A stretch of DNA of 64,000 nucleotides from NCBI GenBank assembly GCA_035079385.1, contig JAVHKY010000059.1, positions 310,001-374,000 on the forward strand. The letters run 5' to 3'. Origin of the DNA: Aspidiotus rigidus. Lineage: Eukaryota > Arthropoda > Insecta > Hemiptera > Diaspididae. The position numbers and the translations under genes were made by a program. The notes under the pieces were generated by a model that saw only the letters and a list, made by a program, of their open reading frames with translations, ran no database searches and had not been told where the DNA came from. Of the stretch, positions 1 to 10,518 are shown in pieces. The first letter of the stretch is position 1. The number at the start of each line of letters is the position of its first letter.

Positions 1-152
1 CTGCAGATTTTACCTCCATTTCAGTGACTCCATGTACGTACATATTATGTGCGCCATCTTCGCGAATGATTTTCGATTGCAATCTAGAGCATAATTTTCG
101 ATTTAACGGGTGATCATGCTAAGTATTCTTTCAAGAACCTACAAAAACTCAC

Positions 153-953
153 TTAGTGAGTACATCTGCGTCGTGAATATTTTCTAATAGATCATAAACA
201 GTATTGTTGTAGATTTCAATGTATGTCACAAAAACGGAATACGCGTTATCTTCTTCGAAAGTTGATAATTTACTATCATCTTTACTCCTGGCGTCGGTCA
301 AATTTTCATTCGATTGATTCCTAAGCATGAGAAAAAAATTAACAAAAAGTGGCGAAACGCGACAAATATTCGTAAGAATTACCCACTTTTTTAGTTTCTT
401 CGAGTAAGTACTCCTCAACACTTCGTCTTGCTCTCTCAGCGCGTCGGCTTCGGATTGCACTTCAAACCCATTCATTTTATCGGGCTTGAACACGTACTTT
501 TTGGCCTGATAGTCAGTTATTGTATTGAATAGTACGTCCAAACATCGGGGAAGAATTCCAACGTTATTTTCTTGCCCCGCCATCGTAAATGTTTTTCCAC
601 TACCGGTGACACCGTACGTGAACAGTAAGCCATTTCTACCCTTAATTAAATTATCTACCAAAGGTCGAGCTACTACATTGTAAACGTCTTTTTGGTTATG
701 AATGTCGGTGAATATTTTTTTAAATGAGTGCTGATATTCGCGAGCTCCAGAGCGGAAGTTAACAGACGATTCTGGTACAGTCAACTTGATGGTCGTATCA
801 TTGATTACTTGAATACAGGAAACATCATCGGTAGGACGGAGACGACAGAAAACTTGAAGTGATTCGGTGACTGAATTATTATTTGCGAGTCTTGGACGTG
901 AAGGAGCTGGTGTTCGAGGAGTTGACGGTGGAGGCCTCTTCGGCGGTTTAAGC
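153..953 (-). CDS. KIF23: Kinesin-6 motor protein, KIF23/MKLP1 (Pavarotti) family, partial: two N-terminal exons
   Basis: This encodes the start of the motor domain of a kinesin-6, the plus-end microtubule motor of the centralspindlin complex, which bundles midzone microtubules and supports cytokinesis. The upstream exon (953-387) holds a proline-rich lead-in, the motif VFCRLRP, and the P-loop GVTGSGKTFTMAG followed by LPRCLDVLFNTI and QAKKYVF, all diagnostic of KIF23. A 66-nt in-frame intron (386-321, donor gtgggt, acceptor tgcttag) separates it from the exon 320-153, which has the motif FVTYIEIYNNTVYDLLE. The left limit is the donor gtgagt at 152-147. The acceptor before 953 (tttttttacag) shows that a first coding exon lies further right; I did not find it. 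Switch I, switch II, neck and coiled coil lie outside the window. The family call is based on recognising the motor sequence; exon limits are read by eye. Confidence 0.93.
321..386 (-). other. Short 66-nt in-frame intron of the kinesin gene
   Basis: The donor is AAAAAA^gtgggtaatt and the acceptor cttttttctcatgcttag-like, ending at 321. The length is a multiple of three and there is no stop inside, so a naive translation reads through it, adding hydrophobic residues (for example VSPLFVNFFLM) that have no place in a kinesin motor. Moving the donor to the nearby gtaatt would break the frame of the downstream exon. Confidence 0.7.
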
Positions 954-3628
954 CTGTAAAAAAACAATGCAACTTGGTAACAAGACGATGGAAACACCAA
1001 GTATGATAACACAAGTGGTAGCCGGTATAGTAATGAAAACGTTGGTCATCGAGAAACAAACTGGAATAATCGACGCGTTCAACGAAAGGTTAAGACGAAA
1101 TTGATGGCTAGCTACCGCGTAATTACTCAAAATATTTTTCTTATCTAGAGCTACGATGAAACTTCATGGATTATCATCAATTAAATATTGAGATGGATCT
1201 ACTTACGAGGGGTACATTATATCAGCTACTTGAGAAATGAAAGATCACTCGCGTCGAGAAAAACCAAATCTGTTGACAGATTAACCAATGATGTAAAATC
1301 TGTTGACAAATTAACTTAAAAACTCAAACAAGTTCCTTTCTTTCTCCGCAAAATGACTCAAATCAGTAACATTTTACGTTCGTTTTTTGAAGTTTTGAAC
1401 CCAGTCGCAGTTTGAACTAGAAAAAACGTTAAAAAATTAAGAACGAAGCACGCACGTTGAAAAAATCAGTGTTGACTAAGGCGTGCGACAAAAAATCGAC
1501 CGTGATCAGGACTCTCACTGCCCTTCTCGGGTTCTCCGTTCAAAAATCAAAAATATTAATTTTAATAAAAATGGGATCGAATCGAATCCTGATCGAAGTG
1601 TGACATGATGATACCTAAATCAAGAATAAACGTATCTTTCAGATTATTGAACAATAATAGAATTTCCTCCTGATCGTCGATTCGGATATTATACGTCAAT
1701 ATTCAACTTTGTAGCGTACACGGTAATCTGCAGTCTGCACTCCTTGTGCAGACTGTTGTAGTGTACTGCATTGCTGCTGTGTCAGCTTGATGTCGAAAAT
1801 CTCGAAATATCCTTTTCGTCGATCGAATATACTAGGGATGTACATTACTACATTAGAAAGAATTTTTTTTCCTCCTATTAGACTTCTTTTCAGAAAAAAA
1901 ATGATGGAAATTCAAATTTATGAAAAGTTTGGGAAGTTAAAAGACAAGAAAATATGTTTCAGTTCTAGAAAAAAAATATATATATTTTTCCTCACCAAAA
2001 TATTTCTTTAGAACATAAAAACATGTTTTGAACATTTCTTCGAAATAAAAATAGGTATGTTTTTAAAAATTTATGAAAATTTTGGGAAGAAAGATGAAAT
2101 CGATTTCTTTCTTTCCCTTTCCAGGAAATTTTCCAATGTACATCCCTAATCAAATGTAATAATTATATATTCAGTTCGAAACAATTCTCATCGAAAAAAA
2201 AAAAGGCTGAAATAACCTCGCGAGGTAACTCAAGAAAGTTTTTGGTTCTTTGTGGATTGTGGGAACTTGAAATTATTTTGTTTGTTTGGGTTTGGGAATA
2301 TGGTTTTGAGTCCGTTACATTGATGGTGGAAAGGGCAACCTGCTTTAAGCAACCAAACCGTAAGTCAAATATCATAGGTAGTCCAAACGAACTACAAAGT
2401 TGAATTGACTGCGGCCTGCAAAATCACGATCAGGAGGATAAGACTTCTGGTATGTTGCCTACTGAAGGCTAAAGGAAGTCTCATTCCACTGGCCGTCGCT
2501 CTGCAGATAAGGCAATTCAACTTTGTACGGCAGAGAGTAGGCCTACACTGGAGAATACAAAGAGCTTCTCAAAAGAGGATTCTGCAGGAATTGATCACAC
2601 GTCAAGTCGAGAACGGTGATCCTGCAGCGCAGCGTACCCTTTGAAATCTTTCATTAATGTCTTACATCAGTCATCAAAAGATCGACGAATGACATTAACA
2701 TCTTCTTATCGCACCTCTGTTTCGAAGATCCTACCATCTAGCCTAGATATAGATTATGAATAACGAGAGAAAATAATAGAACACGTTAATAATCCGTTCT
2801 TGAATTGTTCTGAATACATTGAAGGTATGATCGACTTGTTCATCAGAAAATTTTTCGTTATCTAAATGGTTATTTTTTCATTTTTTTTCTTAAAGTAGGA
2901 ATGAATACCTAAGTATTATTTTTGCGTGCAAGGTGACTAAACTTGTGTAAAAAGCTTCACCAGTAAATAAATTTAGTGTGGGAAAAGCCTCCTTTTTATT
3001 CGTTTTTTTTTTTTTTTTAAAGGTTCGAAACTATTATTTACCCTCGTCGTTTCATTAATAGGTGCTCTACAAACAGATGGAATCCCATTTTAAAGATACT
3101 TAAATGAAAAATAAAATGTCCTCAGATAAGAGGAGAAAAGATGAGAAGAACGAGGAATTTTTTCATTAATATTCAAGACTAGGTCATCATACATTTATTT
3201 TTATTAAATTTTTGTCTTAATTTAGATATAACATTTTATGTACATTACATTGAAATATAAAATACGAATAATGATAATATTACACCAAAAATGAATAATT
3301 GAATGATGTTAAAGAAATAGAAGGAAATAAAAACGAAGTAATTTTTAGATCATTATGCGTTAATCTTCCTGGTAACAAGAATTTAATATACAGTAGTTTT
3401 GCATACATTGTATCATTTCTTTTCGAAAATCTAGAAATAATGACCAGAAGTTCTTCGACTCAACACTATAATGAGTATGCAATAATACATTATAATATAT
3501 ATATATAGTATATATTATAAAACAAACCATAATTGATGTTTCTAAGAAAGACTACAAAGATCAACTCCGCTTATGAATTGAAACGATACAAAAATTTCAC
3601 ATTTTTTAATGTGTATTGTGAGAAAATT
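954..3628. other. Interval between the KIF23 and LMO genes; no recognised gene
   Basis: Both flanking genes run on the minus strand. This stretch must hold the 3' UTR of the LMO gene (next to 3628) and probably the first exon and promoter of the kinesin (next to 954). I could fix neither. The plus-strand ORF 2405-2644 (79 codons, basic, no motif I recognise) has a more balanced base composition than its surroundings and could be a transposon remnant. Otherwise the DNA is AT-rich with homopolymer runs. Confidence 0.5.
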
Positions 3629-3826
3629 TTATTGCACAGGTTCGAAAGTACCAGAGTCTGGACTACCATAACCACTCGAGCCATCGTCGCGATGCTGATT
3701 ATGTTGCTGGGCTTGATTGGGTTGCGAATGAGATGGTGAGAATAGAGTCGTCGCTGGCGAGCATAATGGTGGGCGACGATTCTGCTCGGCGTTTATCCCG
3801 AGATTGTCTCTGGTTGCAGCCGGTGG
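3629..3826 (-). CDS. Bx: LMO last exon: polar C-terminal tail
   Basis: The acceptor is tattttctacag. The exon encodes a Q/S/P-rich tail ending [15 protein letters not shown], with stop codon TAA at 3631-3629. AATAAA overlaps the stop codon itself but is probably too early to be the poly(A) signal used. The tail is longer than in vertebrate LMO1, which ends shortly after LIM2. Confidence 0.88.
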   Translation of the reverse strand, partial: PPAATRDNLGINAEQNRRPPLCSPATTLFSPSHSQPNQAQQHNQHRDDGSSGYGSPDSGTFEPVQ

Positions 3827-6800
3827 CTGTAGAAAATAAGAAAAAAAAAGAGTGAAAACGATATTCATTTGTATTGAGACAGCAATTCCTTAGGAAGAAC
3901 TTCGAGACAAATACAACAGTAGGTATTTATTTCACAGCACCTATGCTCATCAATTCGATACCCTCGTCAGTCCAAAGAAAGATGTTCATGATGTTAACTT
4001 TTTTTTTTTTTTCTTCAAATGTGTTGCTTTTCAATCTATTGAATAATCATTTTCTTCAATCAGTGATTCTGATAGAAAATATCAAGGGGTACAAAATGAA
4101 TTTATTTTTCCTTTCTAATTTCAAGTTTGTTGCATACACTATTTCTCTCTTCTGGGATAAAGTGGAAGCAAGAAGTCGTGAAATTGATAAAACAGTGTAT
4201 AGCTCTAGAGACCACTATTTGAAAAAGAATATTCAATCCTGAAAATGGATGTGTGGGACCATCTGATGGATTATCTTCTTGAAATGGGACCACCTGTTTT
4301 TTTTTCTCCTTACTCGAGCATACCTGTATATTACTGACTTGCCTTCTAATATGAGCTAGATCGCTGTACGTCATATTAGCAAACACGGCTCTTTCTTCAT
4401 AATCATATTCGCACAGTATCTTATTTTCGCAAAGGTAAAAACGATCGCCAACGCAAAACCTGTAATCATAAAGAAATGTCCAATAATTATGAAAAGGAAT
4501 AAGACGGATTAAATGGAATAAGTTATGTCCTATTTATATCAAAATCTGTCCTCAAACTTTCTATTGTCTAGTGAAAATTCTTAGAGCTATCTGTCCCATA
4601 CGTTACAACCAGGGCAAATTAATGTCGATGAAGATTTCATTGCAGGTTGAGTGCTTGTCCTTTTTTGACAGCAAATTTTTCTTTGGTAAAAAATTTAGTC
4701 TTAAGCGAATCTTGGAATTCAACTGTACCACTATCCCTACAATTTGTGCTACTTCCATTTCAGACATATACCTGATCAAAAATTTCCTTTATCAACCGGT
4801 TTTATTCCTTCGCTCTCATACGCCCGCATGCAACTATACTTGTACCCACCGCGCCGATCCGGGATGCAATGCTTGTATCACAGATTCCGCAAATAATATG
4901 TTTTGTGTTGCGAGGTTACTTGGCTCCAGCAGGGAGAAGATGCCGGTATTATTATGACAAGCTGTCTCGTCATGATAGATATCCTCCCTCGTCGAAGTTG
5001 CGGCCTTTGAGTGCAGCGTGTATGGTGTCCTTGAACCGCTTGGTCTATCTCTCCTTAGTTCTCTTTATTCCCACACAGTATCCTCTTTGATGAATGCCAG
5101 TCTGGCATTCATCCCCAGCCATTGTAGGAAGTGCCTCGCAATTGATTCACATCCTCTGCGCTCGCGTACTTACTCTTTGGAAACAAAGTCTTGCCATTTG
5201 CCTGTCAGTATCTGCCATAGCACCTGTTGAAACATTTCCAATGCTTTGCAATGTCTTTTATGGACGGTCCACGTTTTGCTTCTATACTGCAGAATAGTCT
5301 CAATGGAGCACTTATTTAGAAAGACTCTTTTGTTTAGTCTTTGCTGCAACATTCCCAATCCGGTTGTTCATTTCGGCAATTAAGTCACCAGAGCCCCATA
5401 CAATGCTTCTGAGGTAACTAAACTGCTCCACCTTTTCAATTGGGTCGATCACCATCGCTACTTATAGGAGCATTTGGCGAGTGTGCTGGGGGACTGTATC
5501 CCATTATAATGTCTTTGGTTTTGGCTATGTTGACATCCAAGCTTAGAAAACCGTACGTACGGTTTGGCAAAGGCGTCCATATCTGTTGCATATTTTCAAC
5601 AGTGGAAGTGTGGTTAAGGTCGACAGGTCGTCTGCATATTGTAACTTTGTGATTTGGCGGGTATACGTCTTTGTTTCGCTTTTCAATCCGGGAAAGTTGT
5701 GAAAGCTTCCATCGGTGCGATGCCGGAAGCCTATTCCTCTCTGTTACAATCGGCAGTTGAGGATCATTAAAAAAACGATCATCAAGATGTTGAATAAGAG
5801 TGCAATCATCACACATTCCTGTCGAACTCCGTTTGAAATTTCGAGATCCCCTGTTCATCCTTTGCCAACTATGACAAAAACCTTGTTCTCATTGTAGAGA
5901 GTTTTTCCAGAATTCTCCAGAGTGCGTCCCTGTTGACCACATCAAAAGCCTTCCATAGACCTATCAATACCGCATGCAAAGATGAGTTCTGTTTCGGCAC
6001 CTTCTTCTGTATCTAGCGCAGTGCAAAGATCATGTTTACCGTACATCACCCGGGTCTGAAGGAAGCCTGCCTGGAATTCCGGTATAATTGGCTCAAGCGT
6101 TGCTTGGTTGCAGCCAGTTCCTTAGCTACGGTGAGCAGGAATGTCCCTCTGTAGTTAGAGCAGTCCGCTAGGCGGTTAAAATTCTATACAAATTCGATTC
6201 ATTTTAAGACAAGCTTGAAGACATAATACGTGTCAAAATACTGTAGCACAACGTAGTGCAATTCTAGTACAATCCATTAACCTCGTTCTAATAGAGCTAA
6301 CATCTTTCTGCACCCCTCTCTTTTTCAACATGTTGAATCGAAGTAAGCATAAATTGCAAGACTTGTGGCACAATTTTTCTCAACTCGAGCAAAACGTTGA
6401 GCTATTTCTAAGCTTTAAAACTCTTCCGGGACAGGGGTATCAAGATTCGTGCAATCGATGGAGTACATGTGCCTGTGTCAATAAAGAACAGTTGGTGAAA
6501 GCGAAGCTGATAAATCATCCTCGAAATGAACTGTTTATAGGCTTACAATCTAGCGGCATAGCCACGAGCTTGTTTTTAAATTTCCATCGCGGTCTCAATG
6601 AACCTCTTTTTTAAATCGAAAATGAAACAAGTTTAATCTCTAATTATCTCACAGTAATGCAATTCAAGCGTAGCGAAGAAATAGAACTACTTACACACAC
6701 CTTCGAAAAAATAATTAAGAATAAATTATTTCAAATGGTAAAATAATGACGAAAAAAAAAAAAAAAAGGAACAAAATAATCACAGAAAATGGGTAAATTC

Positions 6801-8094
6801 GCGCGAGTGTAGCTCATTAATCTGAACCGAGTTGATCGAGGTAGTCCATAATTTTATGGTTAATTGAGATTAAATTAGGTAAAGAAAAAAAATCAATCAA
6901 TAAACGATCCTTCGAGGCATGACCATTATTTTTCTAGCACCACGTTTTTATTAACAAGTTAATTGGAAAAACAACGCTAGAAAATTAATATAGCGACATT
7001 CAATTTCGTGAGTAGAGCGGCCTGCAATTCATTAATGGTGTGTGAAAACCTACCTGTGATTACACTGTTGACAGGCAAAGCATTCTAAATGATACACATT
7101 ATTTTTGGCTCGCATGACCATTTCGAATGCGGGTATAACTTTATTACACGCTGAACAATAACCAGTAGTACCAAATAATCTGCAAACATAACCACACGAC
7201 CATTTAATAGGTATCGATTGAGGTGCGATATTACAAATATAAATTGGCTAAACAACCTGGAAAAGTGAGTAATATTTTAATAACTTTTGAATCATACTCG
7301 TATTTCTCAACAGCTGCGTTAGACAATTCCCAGCCCCATTGTTTCGAACCAAAAGAAAAATAATAATATTTGTCGTTTTACGATGAACATTACCAATATA
7401 ATTCGAGAATGATAGCATTAGAAATTGTTTATGGTAAATTCTAAGCGTAAAAGCCACGGTTGCTTAAGCGTAAATTTAATCAGTGCACGCAAGGACAGAC
7501 CTTGCGAAATTCTTTTGCCGAACGTCGATCACGATGATGGTTGGAAGAGCCATCCTTATTCTGTTTACCATTATCCACGCTCCATCGTGGTTTTGTCGAT
7601 AATAACATTATATATTCAACTTCTGTAGGCCTATACTCACGGCGTTCAGAGCCTACCTATATAATGTGCATATAAATTATATATTGCACGAGGCTATATT
7701 TGCAAAAAGGGATTGCGACTATTTACAAAAAGTAATAACGTGCCGCTATAGTGTATTTCCAATTTTTTTTCTTTTTCTCTTTTCTTTTCCATATATGTTC
7801 GCCAATTTGAAATTATACGAGGCTACCACGACGAGAAAACTCACCTTAAATAATCACGTTTACATAGAATTAAATTTGCTTTTGTATACAAGGTAGAGCC
7901 GACTTCGCCTAGTCTGCAGTCGCAACAGCCACATTTTAGGCAATCTTCATGCCAAAACCGATCCAACGCTTTTAGCAAAAATTTATCGCTTATCTCTTTG
8001 TGGCAATTCGCGCATTCTTTGATCGGTGGTCCCAACATGGGAGAATTTGACGTTATGGAAGGTATAGAATTGTTATTGATTAGTTCGTTGCTTT
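3629..8094 (-). CDS. Bx: LIM-only protein (LMO1/3 type, Beadex/dLMO), four exons, start codon not in view
   Basis: LMO proteins have two LIM zinc-binding domains and no DNA-binding domain. They bind the LIM-domain adaptor Ldb/Chip in the nucleus and compete with LIM-homeodomain factors (for example Apterous in fly wing development). Exons on the minus strand are 8094-7845, 7179-7054, 4459-4324 and 3826-3629, all with GT..AG borders and compatible phases. LIM1 is in the first two; it contains ECANC, the stretch [20 protein letters not shown] and [16 protein letters not shown]2 runs from YCSAC through FAMVMRAK-like FEMVMRAK and [12 protein letters not shown] to [11 protein letters not shown] and ILCEYDY. 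The tail has [15 protein letters not shown], then a polar Q/S/P-rich end finishing in [15 protein letters not shown]. The first visible exon opens at an acceptor (ttgatttcag), so the ATG lies in an exon further right. The 2.6 kb intron 7053-4460 contains a same-strand decayed LINE. Confidence 0.95.
4324..4459 (-). CDS. Bx: LMO exon: second half of LIM2 and post-LIM helix
   Basis: It encodes [20 protein letters not shown] and then [20 protein letters not shown], ending in VSNIQ. The acceptor is tatgattacag and the donor ATACAG^gtatgc. The read-through ORF that continues past the donor is intron sequence. Confidence 0.92.
4805..6180 (-). mobile_element. Decayed LINE (non-LTR retrotransposon) inside an LMO intron, ORF2 remnant
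   Basis: Read on the minus strand in three frames it gives a reverse transcriptase in the right order. Near 6160 is [15 protein letters not shown]. Near 5960 is [18 protein letters not shown]. At about 5850-5750 is [20 protein letters not shown]. Near 5640 is LQYADDLS, with [10 protein letters not shown] near 5530. At 5358-5170 the [20 protein letters not shown] segment occurs, and near 4880 there is a terminal zinc-finger-like [14 protein letters not shown]. Frameshifts and stops show it is dead. The same boxes and the same SRIG zinc finger occur in the copy at 51.9-53.5 kb, so the two belong to one family. The clade was not determined. Confidence 0.8.
7054..7179 (-). CDS. Bx: LMO exon: LIM1-LIM2 linker and first half of LIM2
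   Basis: It encodes [20 protein letters not shown] and then [21 protein letters not shown]. It is too short to stand out as an ORF. The acceptor is tatgtttgcag and the donor CACAG^gtaggt. The length is 126 nt and the phase matches both neighbours. Confidence 0.93.
7845..8094 (-). CDS. Bx: LMO exon: N-terminal leader and most of LIM1
   Basis: It encodes a short Ser/Asn-rich leader ([20 protein letters not shown]) and then LIM1 from ECANC to ILCKRDYL. The donor is TTTAAG^gtgagt. The last codon is split (AG|A) and completed by the next exon. Confidence 0.93.
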
Positions 8095-8537
8095 CTGAAA
8101 TCAAAAGAGAATAAACGATTTAGTACAGTGAAGTGACGACGTCAATCTTCTGAAATGGAGCGTTGTGCGAATTACAACGTGACTTTCTCGAGTATCATTG
8201 TTAACGCCCTATAAGGCTATAGTTGATCGAGTGTCACGTGACACTTGACGCGCGAACTTTGATCGACTTTACCAGATTTCAACAGAACAACTTTTCATGG
8301 GGAGACATTTGTGAAAATTCCTGTCGCCCTCTAGGCGTCCAATTCGATCTTAGGAGAATCAGGCTCGTAGCTAGAATCAAGAAGAGGAAATAGTAATGGG
8401 AAAGATTGTATTTGCTGTAGCATAACAACGACTCTTTCAACCATTTTGTCATCCCACTTGGCGTTAAAAAGGAAACGGATTATTCCAAATGAACTCAAAA
8501 ACGTGGCGACGACCAAATAATACTTGGGCAAGTAGCG

Positions 8538-10518
8538 ATGGCGAGCGTGAACAAAACCTATGCAGAAAACCTAAAGCAAAGTTTTAAACTCAACGATTTA
8601 ACCATAGACGTGAATCCAGCTATCCAACTGACTGATGAGAAAGAAGAAACCAATTTCTTCTCACCAAAAGTGGTAAAAAATATGAGGAGTAGAAGACTTA
8701 ATCCTAAAAAAAAACTAGGCCATGACCAAATCTCGGCTCGCATATCGCAAGAGCTCCCTCGCAAAGGACTAAAAATGCATGCGGTGCTGAAACAAAACCG
8801 TGGCAGCTGGCCAAGATAATTATGACACCAAAACCAGATAAACCTTCGGAAGAATCCTGTTCATTCCGACCCATATTACTCCTTCCGGTGATGCGGAGCT
8901 GTTTGAGAAACTGTACAACCTGCGCCTCATGAAAACTATCGAAGATGGAGAATTGATCCCGACCAGAGCCAAGCACTCCATTGTAGAGCGAGTACACCGA
9001 GTCGATGCAACTATAAAGTAAGCCCTTGAGGGGAAAAAGTTTTGTCCTTCCGTTTTCCTAGGTATAGTCAAGTCTTTGATGGGGTCTGGATACCAGGGCT
9101 CCAGCACAAGACTAGTCAACACTTCTCGAAACATCACGTGCAGATTCTATTGTCCTTTCTGAATGATGGAGCATTCTATATCCACCATGGAGAAGCTAAC
9201 TCCACGATCAAACCAGTCGCAGCAAGAGAACCACAGGGCAGCGTACTTGGTTTTCTGTTGTACCACCTTTACACCGCTGATATTCCTGTACAAAGTAGCA
9301 CCACACTTGCTACTTTTGCTGCTGATACTGCAGTACTCTCACCTGACGAAAATTACATCGAAGCGACCAGCAGATTACAACCTGAAGTCACCGAAAGTAG
9401 AACCCCGCTGTAACGTACTCGGACATAACGTAATCCCGGTCATAACGTAGTAAAGTGCCCGGTCCCTTGACACTTGCATTTAAACTAATGTAAAAAAAAC
9501 TCTGAAATGCCGTAGTCAAAACCCGGGTATCACGTAAAATTCATGCTAAAATCAGTCGAAAGATGCACGTTTTTTCAAGTCAGACTTGCAAAGAAGATGA
9601 AAATCTCAACAATAGGATAGAAGTTTGTATAGGTTTCGCGTGTAACTTCAGTTCTGTTTTGGTGTGGCTAGTAGCATGTCGAAACAAAAGGCTTTTACGA
9701 CTGAAGAAAAATTGGACATCGTTCGAAAAATTGAACGTGGCCAGCCTACATTATACTTTAAATACATTTCTCGTTTTTTTTTTTTTTTTTTTTTTTTTTT
9801 CGCAATTTGGTTGTAACGTAGTTCGGCTATAACGTAGCGATTTGCCCGGTTCCTTGAGATGGAAAATAATCTGAACGCAGGGAAGAGAGGGTGAGGAAAC
9901 TTTGCACTCTATGCCCATGAATGTGACCCTACCATCATCAACAATAGACCTCTTTGGCTGCCTGAAAACGCTCGCTATTCACGTTTACATCTGGATAGCA
10001 AATTGAACTCGAGAACAACGTAAGTTCAGATTCCGGATGATCAGTGCCAAGAGTCATCATTCACTCTAAAAAAAAAAAAGTTGTTTTTCAGTTCTACGGT
10101 CAATCTGGATGTATGGCACCCCTTTGTAAGGATCAGCAGCAAATAGCGACATCTATCCAGAGACTTGAGAACACAATACTTTGCAAAGTCACAGGGGATC
10201 CACGGTACATCAAAAACCACCAAATGCATCAAAACCTGGTCACCAGATTGCATCTAGAGCCACCAAGCACCAACCGATACGTTGATCGACTCCATATAGT
10301 CCACACTCATACCAACACAGAAGCGCTGATTGTACTTGAGAAGCCCACTATACAGCGACTTAAAAGGAAAGCCATTACAAAACATCAACTGAAACACCGT
10401 CAATATCCTGACAGTCCATGACTGCATGGTATAGTAACTTGCGTTAATTCTCCCCTTACCTCTCTTAAGTATATGTAAATGTCATTATGACAGTTCATAT
10501 AATAAACGATTAAAAAAC
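8538..10518 (+). mobile_element. Jockey-type LINE, 5'-truncated and decayed, interrupted by a DNA transposon
   Basis: The first part (8538-9392) carries the upstream region of a Jockey reverse transcriptase (NFFSPKVVKNM, LNPKKKLGHDQIS, ISQELPRKG), then in other frames ALEGKKFCPSVFLGIVKSLM and REPQGSVLGFLLYHLYTADI with FAADTAVLSPDE, where the usual catalytic FADDT has become FAADT. The element resumes at about 9858 (WKI..LNAGKR, then TIINNRPLWLPENARYSRLH). It ends with a C-terminal domain at 10100-10421 (TILCKVTGDPRYIKNHQMHQ) and a 3' UTR with AATAAA near 10500 and a short A-run at 10511-10518. Several frameshifts and the lost Asp mean it cannot be active. Confidence 0.85.
9393..9857 (+). mobile_element. 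pogo/Tigger-like DNA transposon fragment nested in the Jockey element
   Basis: The insert separates two parts of the Jockey coding sequence (RLQPEVTE and WKI..LNAGKR), so its limits are known to a few bases. It opens with CCCCGCTGTAACGTACTCGG, which resembles the CCCGCTATAACGA-type termini of Tigger elements. At 9676-9747 it encodes MSKQKAFTTEEKLDIVRKIE, the N-terminus of a pogo/CENP-B-type helix-turn-helix. The rest of the transposase is missing; a T-run of about 27 follows (to 9800). At 9811-9857 a copy of the left-end motif (TTGTAACGTAGTTCGGCTAT) appears in the same orientation, not inverted, so the right end is rearranged. Confidence 0.7.

Noticed and set aside
805..1130. ORFs opposite or next to the kinesin N-terminus
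   Set aside because: Shadow frames of the kinesin exon or intron read-through, with no conserved motif.
7841..8104. Reading the LMO exon as a complete 87-residue protein starting at 8104
   Set aside because: The supposed start codon is TTG within the acceptor region, and the exon ends in a donor site with the LIM2 domain continuing in the next exons.
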